Shown here one piece after another: positions 1-10,188 of a DNA stretch of 64,000 nucleotides (its first letter is position 1; the number at the start of each line of letters is the position of its first letter). The notes under the pieces were generated by a model. It saw only the letters and a program-made list of their open reading frames with translations, was not told the DNA's origin and ran no database searches. The translations under genes were made by a program, and so were the position numbers. The stretch is from Petunia secreta (Eukaryota; Streptophyta; Magnoliopsida; Solanales; Solanaceae). The stretch spans positions 26,386,001 to 26,450,000 of the forward strand of contig JARKIP010000011.1 in NCBI GenBank assembly GCA_029990175.1, written 5' to 3'.

Positions 1-1264
1 GTTGAAACAGTGACTGGTACACTCATCAAGCTCCATTATCATTTGCTTGCTAAGACATATGCATAAGAAGAGTAAAAAATTATCTGCTCTTTTTTCTGAT
101 AGCTTTGTTGTAGGTTCAAGACTTTGTGATGGTCTAAGAGAGTAAGAGGTGCAGATCGGCTAAATTGGTCTTCAGGTCATGCAACTGATGCACTAAAAAT
201 ACTATTATAAGTAAGTTGTTGATGTTATTACTTGTACTTTTCACCTCCCTTAAGTCCACAAGTCTCTAAATCACTTGTTCGATTATATATACATATATAC
301 CTAATATTCGATGTCATTCAAGTCTTTAGGCCTCACTGAATTTAGATCATATTTGTTGTCTATTGTATGGTTGGTTGCTTTATAACATATAATTGGATTA
401 CTACTATTTACCTAACTTCTCTCATTTTTTTGGTCATTATTGTTTTGTTATTTTTTACATAGGATGAAGAAGGTTCTTCAAAGTGCGATATAGTTAGCCA
501 AGGAGATTGAAGAAATGAGTAGTTTGGAGATATTTTATAATTTTTTGAGTAATATGTATCTGCAAAGAGAATGTACTATCAAGTATATTTTGAATAATAT
601 ACATTGTTTGACCTTTTAGAAATGAAAAGTTCTTTATATAATTCTATTTCTCAGAACCGTTTTCTTATTCATTACAGTACTGTTTTGTTCTAATTGTAAT
701 CCTCTCTAATTTTGTGACAATTTTGTGCTGTCGGCAAAGGGCATATTTTTTACTGGTACAATAGTCTTTGATGACGAAATTCTTAACCATTTCTTTAAAA
801 GCAAATTAGTCACTAATTAATACATTTGGGGATGAACTTATTTTCGTAGATAAATGATAGTCTTTAGTGACGAAAGTATATTTGTTTAACTACGAATTGT
901 ACGTAACTTTACGGACAATTTACATCGTCACTAATTAAAATTAGACTCAGTGACAAGATAGTTTCGTCGGCATTAATCATATTTTTAGTGACGAAATCAC
1001 ACTATCAAGTACAAAATTTCTATACCTTTTTTGACAAATAAGTTTGTCGCAAATTTTATACATTTTGGGACGAAAACGATTTTCGTAGTTAATAAATCGG
1101 TTTTAGTGACGAAACACTAAGTCGTCTTTGTATACTTTTAGTGACCCATGGTATAGGGACGAAGGATGGACAAAAAAAATTTCATCAAAAAAAATCTTTT
1201 GTTACGAAATATGAACTTTCAGTGACAAAATAGTTCGTCACTGATGACCACTTTTGTTGTAGTG
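1..1264. mobile_element. CACTA (En/Spm) transposon, one end; continues left of the window
   Basis: The right boundary reads CTTTTGTTGTAGTG at 1251-1264, which is the reverse complement of a CACTACAACAAAAG terminus typical of CACTA elements. From about 770 to 1260 the sequence is packed with short motifs of the form AGTGACGAAA or TTCGTCACTAA in both orientations, the usual subterminal transposase-binding repeats. No second terminus is present, so the element starts outside the window. It lies directly against LINE ORF1 sequence beginning at about 1268, which suggests it inserted into that LINE. No open transposase exon is visible in the first 700 bases. Confidence 0.75.
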
Positions 1265-1267
1265 TGT

Positions 1268-2600
1268 GCTGCAATCTGGTGCATATACTTTCCACAACAA
1301 GCCTTTCATTGTGCAGGAATGATCCATAGATTTTAAGTTTGATCCTGAATGTCTCACTATGATACCACTGTGGGGAGCTTTCCCGAGATTGCCAATTGGA
1401 TACTGGTCAGCTGAAGGTCTGAGCAAAGTGGCAAGTATTATAGGTCACCTTATGTATACAAATAAATTTTCTGCTAACATGGAAAAGGTCTCCTATGCCA
1501 GGATTCTTGTAGAAGTTGATGTAGCTCATCCACTAGTTGAGTGTATTGAAATTGACACTCTTTCTGGTTAATTGCATCAGCATGTTAACTATGACTGGGT
1601 TCCCAAATATTGTACTACTTGTATGAGATTTGGGCACAATTTACAAGAGTATTGGGCAAAGAATCAACAAGATGAAGAATCCCATGAAGCAACTAAAAGG
1701 GGAATAGAAGAAGGAATAAGAAGAAGAAGGTTCAAGTCAAACTTGAATGGAAAGCAGTTGAGCAGACTACTCAACCTAGACAACCACTTCTACTTGACTC
1801 TATGGAACAAAGGGAGCAGAATGGTTAGAATGTTAGCCAGCTAGCTATAGTGGCTAATTAAGGAACCTCTTAAAAAAGGACCGACACAACAAGAGAAGCC
1901 AATTGGAAGGAAAATACTTCAAGGGAAGGTACCACTATGCATCACAAACCCCCCCCCCCCCAATGATAATATCAACCTGGAATATTAGAGGACTGAACAA
2001 GCACTTCAAACAAAAAGAGCTGAAACTTTTTTTGGCAAAGAATAAAATAGAAATTCTAGGCTGTAGACCAGAGTAAAGAAAAAAAAGTCCTAAAAAAATA
2101 TTGAATAAAGTAGCAAAAGATTGGAAGGATACATGGAATTATCCTCATGAATTAAATGGGAGGATATGGATCCTCTGGAAAGATCTGTCAAAGTGCAAGC
2201 GATAGAGATGACAAGCCAATTGATACTTTATTGGGTGATGGAGCCAACAACTTAGTTCTCATTTCACCTCACTGTTGTTTATGCAAAGGATGATATTCAA
2301 CAATGGCAGGCTCTATGGAATGAGTTGAAGCTGATAGGTGCAACTATGCAGGGTGCTTGGCTTACAGGTGACTTTAACAATGTTCTATCATCTGATGATA
2401 AGGTAGGGGCACCAGTGACACAAGCTACAAATAATAGATTTCAAGGAATGTGTAGACCAAATCCAGATCTCCCCTTTAAGAGCTACTGGACGGCACTTCA
2501 CTTGGTGTAACAAGCAGCATGGAAGTAGAAAAGTTTACAACAAAATAGATAGGGCATTTGGCAACCTCACATGGATGCAACAACTTGGACAAAAAAGTTG
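1268..2600 (+). pseudogene. L1-type LINE remnant: ORF1 (DUF4283 and zinc knuckle) and start of ORF2 endonuclease
   Basis: The segment 1330-1700 translates in pieces to the end of a DUF4283-type ORF1 (GYWSAEGL, SYARILVEVDV) followed by a zinc knuckle region. There CxxC and GH are kept but the last Cys is lost (YCTTCMRFGHNLQEY), and an in-frame stop separates the two parts. From about 1962 the ORF2 start is recognisable by STWNIRGLNK, the N-terminus of the AP-endonuclease domain. Later pieces include LTGDFNNVL at about 2352 and the FTWCN motif at about 2497. Stops and frameshifts are frequent and no L1 reverse transcriptase follows, so it is a truncated, dead copy. A C homopolymer lies at 1950-1961. 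Confidence 0.75.
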
Positions 2601-3181
2601 ATTATTTGAACCCCTCCCAAGGAAGGTTTTGTAGAGATACTTGGAATCCAAAGGTGTACCTGTAGCATACTTCAGAGCTAATAAGGACATGTACGATGGA
2701 GCTAAGACCTGAGTGCGAACAGTAAGATGAGAATCAGAATACTTTCCAGTCAAGATGGGGTTGCATTAAGTGTCAGCGCTTAGCTCATTTTTATTTGCTC
2801 AAGTGATAAATAAATTAACACGTAGTATTAATGCACATGTACCTTGGTGTATGCTTTTTGTAAATGATATAATTTTTGTTGACGAGACACGTGACAGAGT
2901 TAATGATAAGTTGGAGGTTTGGAGACAGACTTCGGAGTCTAAAGGTTTTAGGCGGAGAAGGACGAAAATAGAGTACATGAGTGCAAGTATAGTTATGCAT
3001 CTCATGAATCAGATGTTGAAGTGGCGTTTGATACACAAGTCGTCCCCAAGAAAGGAAGCTTCTTCTTGGCTCAATCCTCCAAGGTAATGGAGATATTTAT
3101 ATTAATGTTACGCATCATATAGGGACAACGTAGATGAAGTGGAGGTTCGCTTCGGGTATCTTATGGTAGGAGCAGTGATGG

Positions 3182-3515
3182 CAGTGGCGTAGCCAGGATT
3201 TTCGCCGAGGTTGTTCAAACTTTAAAAGAGTGGGCCAAGAAATTCTAAATTGTGGAATAGGCCCGCCACACAACAGTCCAGAATTAGTAGAAGCAAAAAT
3301 ATATAAAGCTTTGCTTCAGCGGAGGTTCGAACCCGCGCCCTTGAACATTTCCCACGGCGCTAACGCCAGCTGAACTACCTTACCATTTGTGTTCAGGTTG
3401 TTCACTGCTAAGTATATATCTGTTATCTTATAATACTTGACCTATATACACGGTATAATTTTCCGGCGAAGGTTGTTCGCCTGACCAACCTTAGCACCAC
3501 CTAACTCCGCCCCTG
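3182..3515. mobile_element. hAT-type MITE, copy 1, with perfect 8-bp TSD
   Basis: The element begins CAGTGGCGTAGCCAGG and ends CTAACTCCGCCCCTG, which is an imperfect terminal inverted repeat. It is flanked by AGTGATGG at 3174-3181 and AGTGATGG at 3516-3523, an exact 8-bp target duplication, the hAT signature. It interrupts the RTE LINE. It has no coding capacity. Related copies are at 4523-4787 and 33598-33858. Confidence 0.85.
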
Positions 3516-3734
3516 AGTGATGGGTCTACAGAGGTATTTTTTTATCAGATGTCCTTGAAGAGACATGGAGAATAGAGTAGAGGTAGACTGAAGAAAAATT
3601 GAGGCGATGTGATTAGATAGGACATGACCCACCTTCAGATCACCGAGGACATGACCCTAGATATTGAAAGCATGGAGGTCGAGGATTATAGTAGAAAGCT
3701 AGATAGTAGTTGAGCGGATTCTACCACTGTCATT

Positions 3735-3843
<109 letters not shown>

Positions 3844-4118
3844 GTACTATTTGTATCTTATTCTTCGTCAGTATTGTTATTGGTGTTTTCTTTTTACATT
3901 GGTGATCTTTAGTTTTTATGTCAGTAATTTCTTTGCATGGTATTTTAGGTTTGTTTTCTCTTTTCAAACATGTTTTCAGAAATGTTTGATTTTTTCTTTA
4001 GCCAAGGTTCTATCGGATACAACTTCTCCACCTTGGTGGGGGTAAAGTGTGCGTACATTTAATCCTCTCTCGGCCCAACTTGTGGAATCTGAGTATGTTA
4101 TTGTTTTTTTTTTTTTTG

Positions 4119-4522
4119 TAAATATTACAAAATACCTTATCGGTTTATCGTTACAGTATTGTAAACATATATAAATACTGTTGTCATACCGATATCTTGT
4201 CATTAGAAAAAATCAATACCATTACTGAATCGATATATTGATACCGTTATGCTTATTGATATTGTTATCGATTCGGCTTTATGTACCGATTAGATTTTTC
4301 ACACCCTTAAATAAATAATTTAAGTTTGGAATTAAGTTATTGATAGTGGATATAATTTGTCACTATCAAGTCATATTTACCTATTGTAATAGGTAACCAT
4401 AGATTTTTTTAAGATCTTAAATTCACCTTTTATGAAATGTTACATATAATTATCTCTGGATTGAGTGATAGTATAAATATATGGGGACACTGGTATTGCT
4501 CAAAAGTTAAACACATACTGAA
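4119..4522. other. AT-rich intergenic stretch, no gene
   Basis: No coding signal is seen. The segment 4120-4310 contains repeated ATCGGTTT/CCGATATT-like words and ends TTTTTCACACCC. This resembles the style of the CGGTT-rich element at 12295-13178, so it may be a decayed relative. That is an inference from word similarity only. Confidence 0.4.
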
Positions 4523-4787
4523 CAGTGGTGGAGCCACCTTGGTGGAAGGGTGGTCAGACGACCAAACTTAGCCGAAAAATCATACTGTGTAGATAGGTTA
4601 AATTTAACTATTTATGACTAAATATTATGTTTTGAACACCCTTAATACAACTGATAGTGCTAGCTTAGTGGTGCATAGTGTTTAAAATTAGCTAAGTAAC
4701 CCGGGATCAAGTGCCAACTTTCACATTTTGAAAAAAAAAAAAAAATCTTCTTTGGAGCTTGAACACCCATTCTTGGCTATGCCACTG
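4523..4787. mobile_element. hAT-type MITE, copy 2
   Basis: It starts CAGTGGTGGAGCCACC and ends TTGGCTATGCCACTG, the same terminal inverted repeat family as the copies at 3182-3515 and 33598-33858. Inside it shares words with the third copy, such as CCCGGGATCAAG versus GATCCCGGG and TTAAATTTAACTATTTATGACT in the opposite orientation. The flanking 8-mers (ATACTGAA and AAAGTATG) do not match, so the TSD has decayed or one end is imprecise. Confidence 0.75.
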
Positions 4788-5905
4788 AAAGTATGCTCCT
4801 CTATTTTCTTACAAAAAGAGGAAAAAAAAAAAATTCTCATTTCTTATTTTATAAGTTTCCACATGCATCCGGTTTTTGAGAATCTGAAACCAATTGATGA
4901 TTTCTGATTCCCTTCCAGGCTTCAGAACAATCAATACTGTTGATATGCTCATATCTCCGATTTACTCTAAAAGAGAAAAAGTCAAAGATGAACTGACTGT
5001 ATAAAGTTGGAACTGTTATTTCATAGCAACTCCAGATTTGCCTTCCTCTTTTGTTTTTTTTTCCTTTCTAATTTCTTTTTTTAGTTTCCCCCTTAACATA
5101 AATAGCAAGGAATGGGTTGAATCCAAGAAGGATACTGTTACTATATCTGGAAACAGGACAATTACTACAATATTTTCTCAATATCAATTTACGTGACAGC
5201 TTTTTTTAAACTGCTCCAAAAAATGATGTCTTTTAATTTATTTTAACTTAAAAGTTTCAAATATATATTTTTTTATTTTACTTCATCCCAAAATTAAGAG
5301 TACCTCATAAAATAGGACATATATATGGTGCATTAGATAAATAAAAATGTATTAGTCACCATCACATTTTCTTAAAAACTCCATTATTCATCACTTTTCT
5401 CCTACTACCACTCGAACAGAAAAAAGCAAAGCAATCTTTCATTTCTGGCATAGTCAACACACTGAAAGGGGGTTGTCAGCTGATTTCTGCATCAAATATT
5501 TCGATGTTTTTATCTTCAAAGCTCAAAATCTTCCTTCTATTCAAAAACCCTAATGACAATTTACAAAAAGAAAAACAAATATTTGAACTTAACATCACTT
5601 ATTTACACCAAGAAAGAGGGGGATAGGTTAGTAGACCAACAATGACAAGGCATTTATGACAGTTTTAATTCTTCCCTTCCTAACACTGTACAGTTAGATT
5701 TATTGAAGAGTGAAAGTTACAGAAATAGGGAAGAAAAAAAAATGAGAATGAAAAAAAAAAGTCATTTTAGCCCCTCTACAGAAAAATTGAAGAAAAGGCT
5801 AAAACTTTTTTTATGCAAACGTACCCAAGAAAACAAAACAACAACTAAACAAGAAAAAAGAGAAAAATGAAAATTCCACAGTCCACACAAATTTGAAGGA
5901 ATCAT
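4788..5905. other. Intergenic, downstream of the ERF gene
   Basis: AT-rich sequence with A and T homopolymers and no supportable gene. It is the 3' flank of the minus-strand ERF gene. No transposon ends were recognised. Confidence 0.6.
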
Positions 5906-5911
5906 TTTATT
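5906..5911 (-). terminator. AATAAA polyadenylation signal candidate for the ERF gene
   Basis: On the minus strand AATAAA lies 12 nt after the ERF stop codon. It matches the plant near-upstream element but is very close to the stop. Other A/T-rich signals further downstream could be used instead. Confidence 0.35.
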
Positions 5912-5923
5912 CAGCACACTTGA

Positions 5924-6583
5924 TTAGTAATTCCACAACAAAGATGGCTCAAAACAACTTGAAATCATTCCTGCATCTTCATCAGGGTATAACCAACCTT
6001 CCATAGCAGCCGAGTACTGATCAGAATAAACAAAGTCATTCTTATATTCATCAAAATTTGTTCCTAGTCTTGGTAGTTCAATAATTTGTGCCAACTCTTC
6101 AGAAGTTGCCAAATCAATTGCTGATACCAATGATGATAAAGATGAAGATGTTGACATGTTCGACGATGATACTGAAGAAGACGATGTTGAAGTAGACGTT
6201 GTTGTTGCAGAATTATTAGGTGACACTAAAGACGTAATATTATTAGTGTTATCAAACTTTTCCATTGCTGCTGCTTTTGTAGCTGCTGCTTGAATATCAC
6301 GCGGGCTTAGTGTGAGTGGTCTTGGAAGTAAATCAGCTAATTCTGGGAAATTAAGAATAGCTGAGTTACCTTTTATACTTAAAGCTGCTACATCATGAGC
6401 CCGTGCGGCCATTTCTGGATTAGGGAAAGTACCAAGCCAAATACGTGACTTTTTACGTGGTTCACGAATTTCTGATACCCATTTTCCCCAATTCCTCATT
6501 CTTACTCCTCTATACACTGGATGTTTACTACTATCTCTATTTCTCTTTATTTTCTTGGCTTCTAAATCTTGTGTCTTATCCAT
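5924..6583 (-). CDS. AP2/ERF transcription factor, DREB subfamily (A-4/TINY-like, group III)
   Basis: An intron-less 219-residue protein, presumably a nuclear DNA-binding regulator of stress or developmental genes. A basic stretch (KKIKRNR, residues 10-16) precedes one AP2 domain at about residues 22-80. The domain starts YRGVRMRNWGKWV and contains EIREPRKKSRIWLGTF and the AARAHDVAAL helix. Val36 and Glu41 correspond to V14 and E19 of the AP2 domain, the pair typical of DREB proteins that favour DRE/CRT (CCGAC) sites. Residues 120-155 are a Ser/Thr-rich linker. An acidic tail ends in LLWNY, like other group III DREBs. Length and lack of introns fit the family. The start is the first Met of the open frame. 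It is the only apparently intact host gene here, surrounded by transposons. The subgroup is confident; the exact orthologue is not. Confidence 0.93.
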   Translation of the reverse strand: MDKTQDLEAKKIKRNRDSSKHPVYRGVRMRNWGKWVSEIREPRKKSRIWLGTFPNPEMAARAHDVAALSIKGNSAILNFPELADLLPRPLTLSPRDIQAAATKAAAMEKFDNTNNITSLVSPNNSATTTSTSTSSSSVSSSNMSTSSSLSSLVSAIDLATSEELAQIIELPRLGTNFDEYKNDFVYSDQYSAAMEGWLYPDEDAGMISSCFEPSLLWNY

Positions 6584-6788
6584 AATATAATATATTTACG
6601 TACGTATGTTTATACAGTGGTTCTTTTATTTGTAGAGAAAATGGAGGAAAGATGGAGAAGACGAAGAACAAAGAATGTTCAAGAGTTTTTGAAGTATAGA
6701 ATTGAGAAAGAGAGTTAAAGGATGGAGCCAAGAATATAACTTTTCTTTCTTGTTTTTCATAATGTCGCAATATAGTTACACCCACAAC

Positions 6789-6799
6789 ACTTATAAGGG
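6789..6799 (-). promoter_or_regulatory. Putative TATA box of the ERF gene
   Basis: The minus strand reads CCCTTATAAGTG here, about 205 bp before the ERF start codon. That would give a 5' UTR of roughly 170 nt rich in CT stretches. A second TATA-like word (ACTATATTG) lies about 20 bp nearer the gene, so the exact box is uncertain. Confidence 0.4.
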
Positions 6800-6809
6800 A
6801 AGGAAAAAA

Positions 6810-6854
6810 GGGGGTAGGGGGTAATGGAGTAGGGGGTGGGTGGGGGGTATAGGG
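6810..6854 (+). promoter_or_regulatory. G-rich tract with G-quadruplex potential in the ERF promoter
   Basis: The plus strand, non-coding for the ERF gene, carries six runs of three to six G separated by short loops (GGGGGTAGGGGG, then AGGGGGTGGGTGGGGGG and TATAGGG). It lies immediately upstream of the TATA candidate. Four or more G runs with short loops meet the usual G4 motif definition. Function is inferred, not shown. Confidence 0.6.
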
Positions 6855-6935
6855 TGGACCCACGGGAAGAAATGGGTCAGCCTGTAAAACCCCCTTTGGT
6901 ACGACAGGGTCCCCTTCACCAGTAACAAGCAGCAA

Positions 6936-7913
6936 CCAACCATTGAATTGAATATATTTCTAACTAGTTGTTTTTTCTGATGGAAATAGTAGGAATATAT
7001 CTTTTCTGGGGTTTTTCACTTGTGTTTCACTGTTCGTTTCTCCCCTCCCTTATCAATTATCATCACCCATCAATTTCCAGTTTGCATGTGCCCCTAACAG
7101 TCATGTCTGATTGCGCACACAGTTAATTCTATCCAGAGTAAATTTCATTAAGAATTTTACTTTTATAAACTGACATTGTTAAAAGGATTTAACACTATCA
7201 AACTATGTAACAAGAGTTTAACTTGTTAGTTCTATATATTTATCGTTTGTAATTAGTCATTTACTATTCTTTTACAGGTTATCAATCCAGCAATACCGTA
7301 ATTGATTTTTAACTGACCATGTTTACACTATTATAATTAGCGTACAGTAATTCAACTTTTTGCTTAATAATATGACTCTTTTGGTTTACTTTATTACTAA
7401 TTCAAAGGTAATGTTTTTCGTTTTACTTTATTACTAACTCAAATTTCAAAGGTAATGTCTTCATGAATACAGATCAGGTTGTTCGTTTTTCCATTTTATG
7501 ATTCATTGTGTTTTACTACAATCCATATAGCTATAACAGCAATTTGTGTACTTTTTATGTAACAACAGATCGTTTATCAGCTTAGAATTGAATAAAAAAA
7601 AAGTTGAATATAATTTTCTTTACTTTTAATGCAAAACACTTATTGTCGACATTAAAAAGTAGAAAAGCTGCAACTTGTCAATACTTTTCTTATAATAGAC
7701 TAGAATTTATATAAAAGACAAACTCTCTTATGAGTGTAGAAAGAAAAAAAGTCGAATCGAGATCACATATAAATACGGACACTAGCTTTGCTGGATTGAG
7801 TACATCTCAATTCCTGACTCTTGTTTAATTTGCCCTTTTCATTTACTCGTCAAAGATTGGAATGGGTAAATTTCATATTCCTCTAGCCTATATCACTCTT
7901 CTCATTCCTTTTA
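6936..7913. other. Intergenic, distal ERF promoter side
   Basis: AT-rich with no gene. A short local duplication is visible (TTTGGTTTACTTTATTACTAA-like words at 7379-7440). Distal cis-elements of the ERF gene could lie here, but none is called. Confidence 0.5.
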
Positions 7914-8318
7914 TAGCCTGTTTGGTTAAACTATCAAAATCAGCTTATTTTGACTAGTGTTTTTTAGATAAGTACTTTGTGAGATTAGCAGTTTGTATTT
8001 GGTCAAATTTTAGAAAAATATTTTTGTTATTAATTTGTGTTTGACCAATATTTGAAAAAATTACAAATTACGAAAATGGATGTATAATGATGTTACCTTG
8101 ATTAAATAAGAAATTTTGATATGGGTGTTTTTGTCCTAAATAATCAAAAGCTTTTTGAGAAACTACTTTTTTCAGCTTCTTCCTCACAGTAGAAAAACAG
8201 CTTCTGCTGCTACTCAAAAGCTTGGCCGAACACCTCAAATTTTCAAAATAAGCACTTTTTTTAATAAAAAAAAATAAGCACTTCTGGTTTCCCAGAAGCT
8301 TGGCCAAACAAACTCTTA
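7914..8318. mobile_element. MITE with AGCCTGTTTGG / CCAAACAAACTC ends (hAT-like)
   Basis: The left end AGCCTGTTTGGTT and the right end GGCCAAACAAACTC form an imperfect inverted repeat. The inner flanks also mirror each other (AATCAGCTTATTTTG on the left, AAAATAAGCACTTCTGG on the right). This layout is typical of a common plant hAT-related MITE class. No clean TSD was found. It carries no gene; an apparent minus-strand frame here is a by-product. Confidence 0.6.
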
Positions 8319-8704
8319 ATTTATATAGCAACTTTTTCTTTTAAATTCATTCTTTAACTTCTAAACCCAAATTTTTTACTTTACCCTTTCTGTTAAGTTT
8401 CTATATAATAAAAACATACCAAGTATACTTTTACAAGTGGGGTCTGAAAAGATGAGGTGTACACAACAGGTTGTTTGCGAATGACTCTTGGCACAAGAAA
8501 AATAGTTTTAAAAACGTATTTGGAAAAGAAAATGAAAAGGAAAGAAAAAAATATCGTAATAAAATATGGAGATAGAAATATCAAGTAAAAAAAGCAATAA
8601 CATCAAAATATTAGTATTAATAAAACTGTAGAATGAGAAAACCATAGAAAAACAATAGTTATATTAACTGATAAGGATCAATAAAGGAGAGAAAACTTGC
8701 AACT
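8319..8704. other. AT-rich spacer, no gene
   Basis: Nothing recognisable; short frames only. Confidence 0.5.
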
Positions 8705-9400
8705 ACCTTATACCCTTCTACCCTAATCCTCGACCTCTATGCTCTCATGTCTAGGATCAAGTCCTCGGTGATCTGGAGTTGAACCATGTCCTGCCTAATT
8801 TCCTCACCCTAGTTCTTCGTTAGTCTACCCTTACCTCTCTGTAGACCCATCACTGCAATCCTCTCGAACTATCTCAGCCTCGCTTCCCGAATCTTCTCCA
8901 CCATTGAGGCTACTCCCACCTTGTCCCGTAGGACTTCGTTCCTAATCATATCTTTCCTAGTATGTCCACATATCCACCTAAGCATCCTCATTTCGTCTAC
9001 TTGCATCTTCTAAACATGAACATGAGTATTGTTGATAGGCCAACACTTAACTCCATACAACATAGCTAATATAACGACCACTCTAGGGAACTTACTCTTA
9101 AATCTAGGTGGCACTTTTTTATCGTACAAAACACCAGAAGCGAGCCTCCATTTCATTCAACTATCTCCTATACGATGTGTGAGATTATTATTAATCTCTC
9201 CATTTTCTTGGAGTATTGACCCAAGATACATGAAGCTTTCTTTTTAGGGGATGACTTGTGCACCAAACGGCACTTCCATATCTGTCTCATTTGGTGCAAA
9301 ATTAAACTTGTACTTCATGTACTTCGTCTTTGTCCTGCTCAGCTTGAAGTCTTTATAGTGTAGATTTTGTCTCAAAACTTAAAGCCTTTAGACTCCGGAC
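8705..9400 (-). pseudogene. RTE-type LINE fragment, RT C-terminal region
   Basis: Read on the minus strand, 9400-8705 gives the same RTE protein family as 2612-3170 in broken frames. Recognisable pieces are KLSRTKTKYM, YLGSILQENGEI, THRIGDS, MKWRLASGVLYDKKV, MLRWICGHTRKD and RNEVLRDKVGV. The piece starts downstream of the YxDD motif, so it is a truncated dead copy. Element 1 begins about 20 bp beyond its 5' break. Confidence 0.8.
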
Positions 9401-9420
9401 TCAATTTCTATAGTCTCATT

Positions 9421-10188
9421 AATGCGGGATAAAATTATATATTTTACCTATAGTAAAAGGATCAAAGGCTTGTTGGCCCGAGTGAAGTAAGCCAAAAAAA
9501 AAAAAAAAAAAAACAACGGGCGTTAGAAGTCTAAGAGGTACACGTCAGCTTCTTCAGCTACGGCCGTAGGAGCCGCACAACGCAAGACCGACAAACAGAT
9601 TTACCATACCTTATCCACCTTTAGTTCAACTCTACTCCTACTTAGGGTAAAGTTAATTGGGCAACCGGCTCTTGTAATGGGCCAAAGGCCTTACGTAGAA
9701 GTATTACACTAGAATTAAAATTAGGGTAAAGCATAGCCTATAACACCCAATTCTCCCCATTTTATTTCCTACGTTGAGATTCAACTGGAATATTACTTCT
9801 TTCTTTAAGCAATACAACTCTTACTTTACTTTTTCTGCGTCAATATTTCATTATTGTCTATGTCCATAAAATTTAACTACTCCCTCCGTCCCAATTTATG
9901 TGGCACCATTTGACCGGACACGGAGTTTAAGAAAATAGAGGTTGACCTTGTTAAGTATCAATTTTACCCTTGAAAAAGTAAGAGAGAGAAGATTTGAGTA
10001 ATAAAAAAGTTGTTGGTTGGTTTAAAAGTATGTAGGGCCCAACAAGGGTAAAATAGAGATGATACATTAAATAGTTGTCAAATAAGGAAATGTGCCACTT
10101 ATTTTGGGACAAACAAAAAAGGAAATGGTGCCACATAAATTGGGACGGAGGGAGTATTTTTCAAGTGATCAAGTTTTAGGCATGAACA
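9421..10188 (+). repeat. 5' LTR of element 1, interrupted by a Stowaway MITE
   Basis: It aligns with 17337-17781 over its length; shared blocks include CAGCTTCTTCAGCTACGG, TTCAACTCTACTCCTACTTAGGG versus TTCAACCCTACTCCTACTTAGGG, and GTAGAAGTATTACACTAG. It ends GGCATGAACA just before TTTGGCATCCATCGTGGG, the degenerate primer-binding region. Without the 275-bp MITE and its TA duplication the LTR is about 490 bp, matching the relatives. A poly-A run at about 9490-9511 is specific to this copy. Confidence 0.85.
9880..10154. mobile_element. Stowaway-type MITE (Tc1/mariner) inside the LTR
   Basis: The ends CTCCCTCCGTCCCAATTTAT and its exact reverse complement form a perfect inverted repeat of about 32 bp. 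Both sides are flanked by TA (9878-9879 and 10155-10156). Size 275 bp, no coding capacity. Confidence 0.93.

Noticed and set aside
6576..6935. 119-codon frame upstream of the ERF gene
   Set aside because: It covers the presumed promoter, G-rich tract and 5' UTR; Pro-rich from the C-rich strand and without homology.
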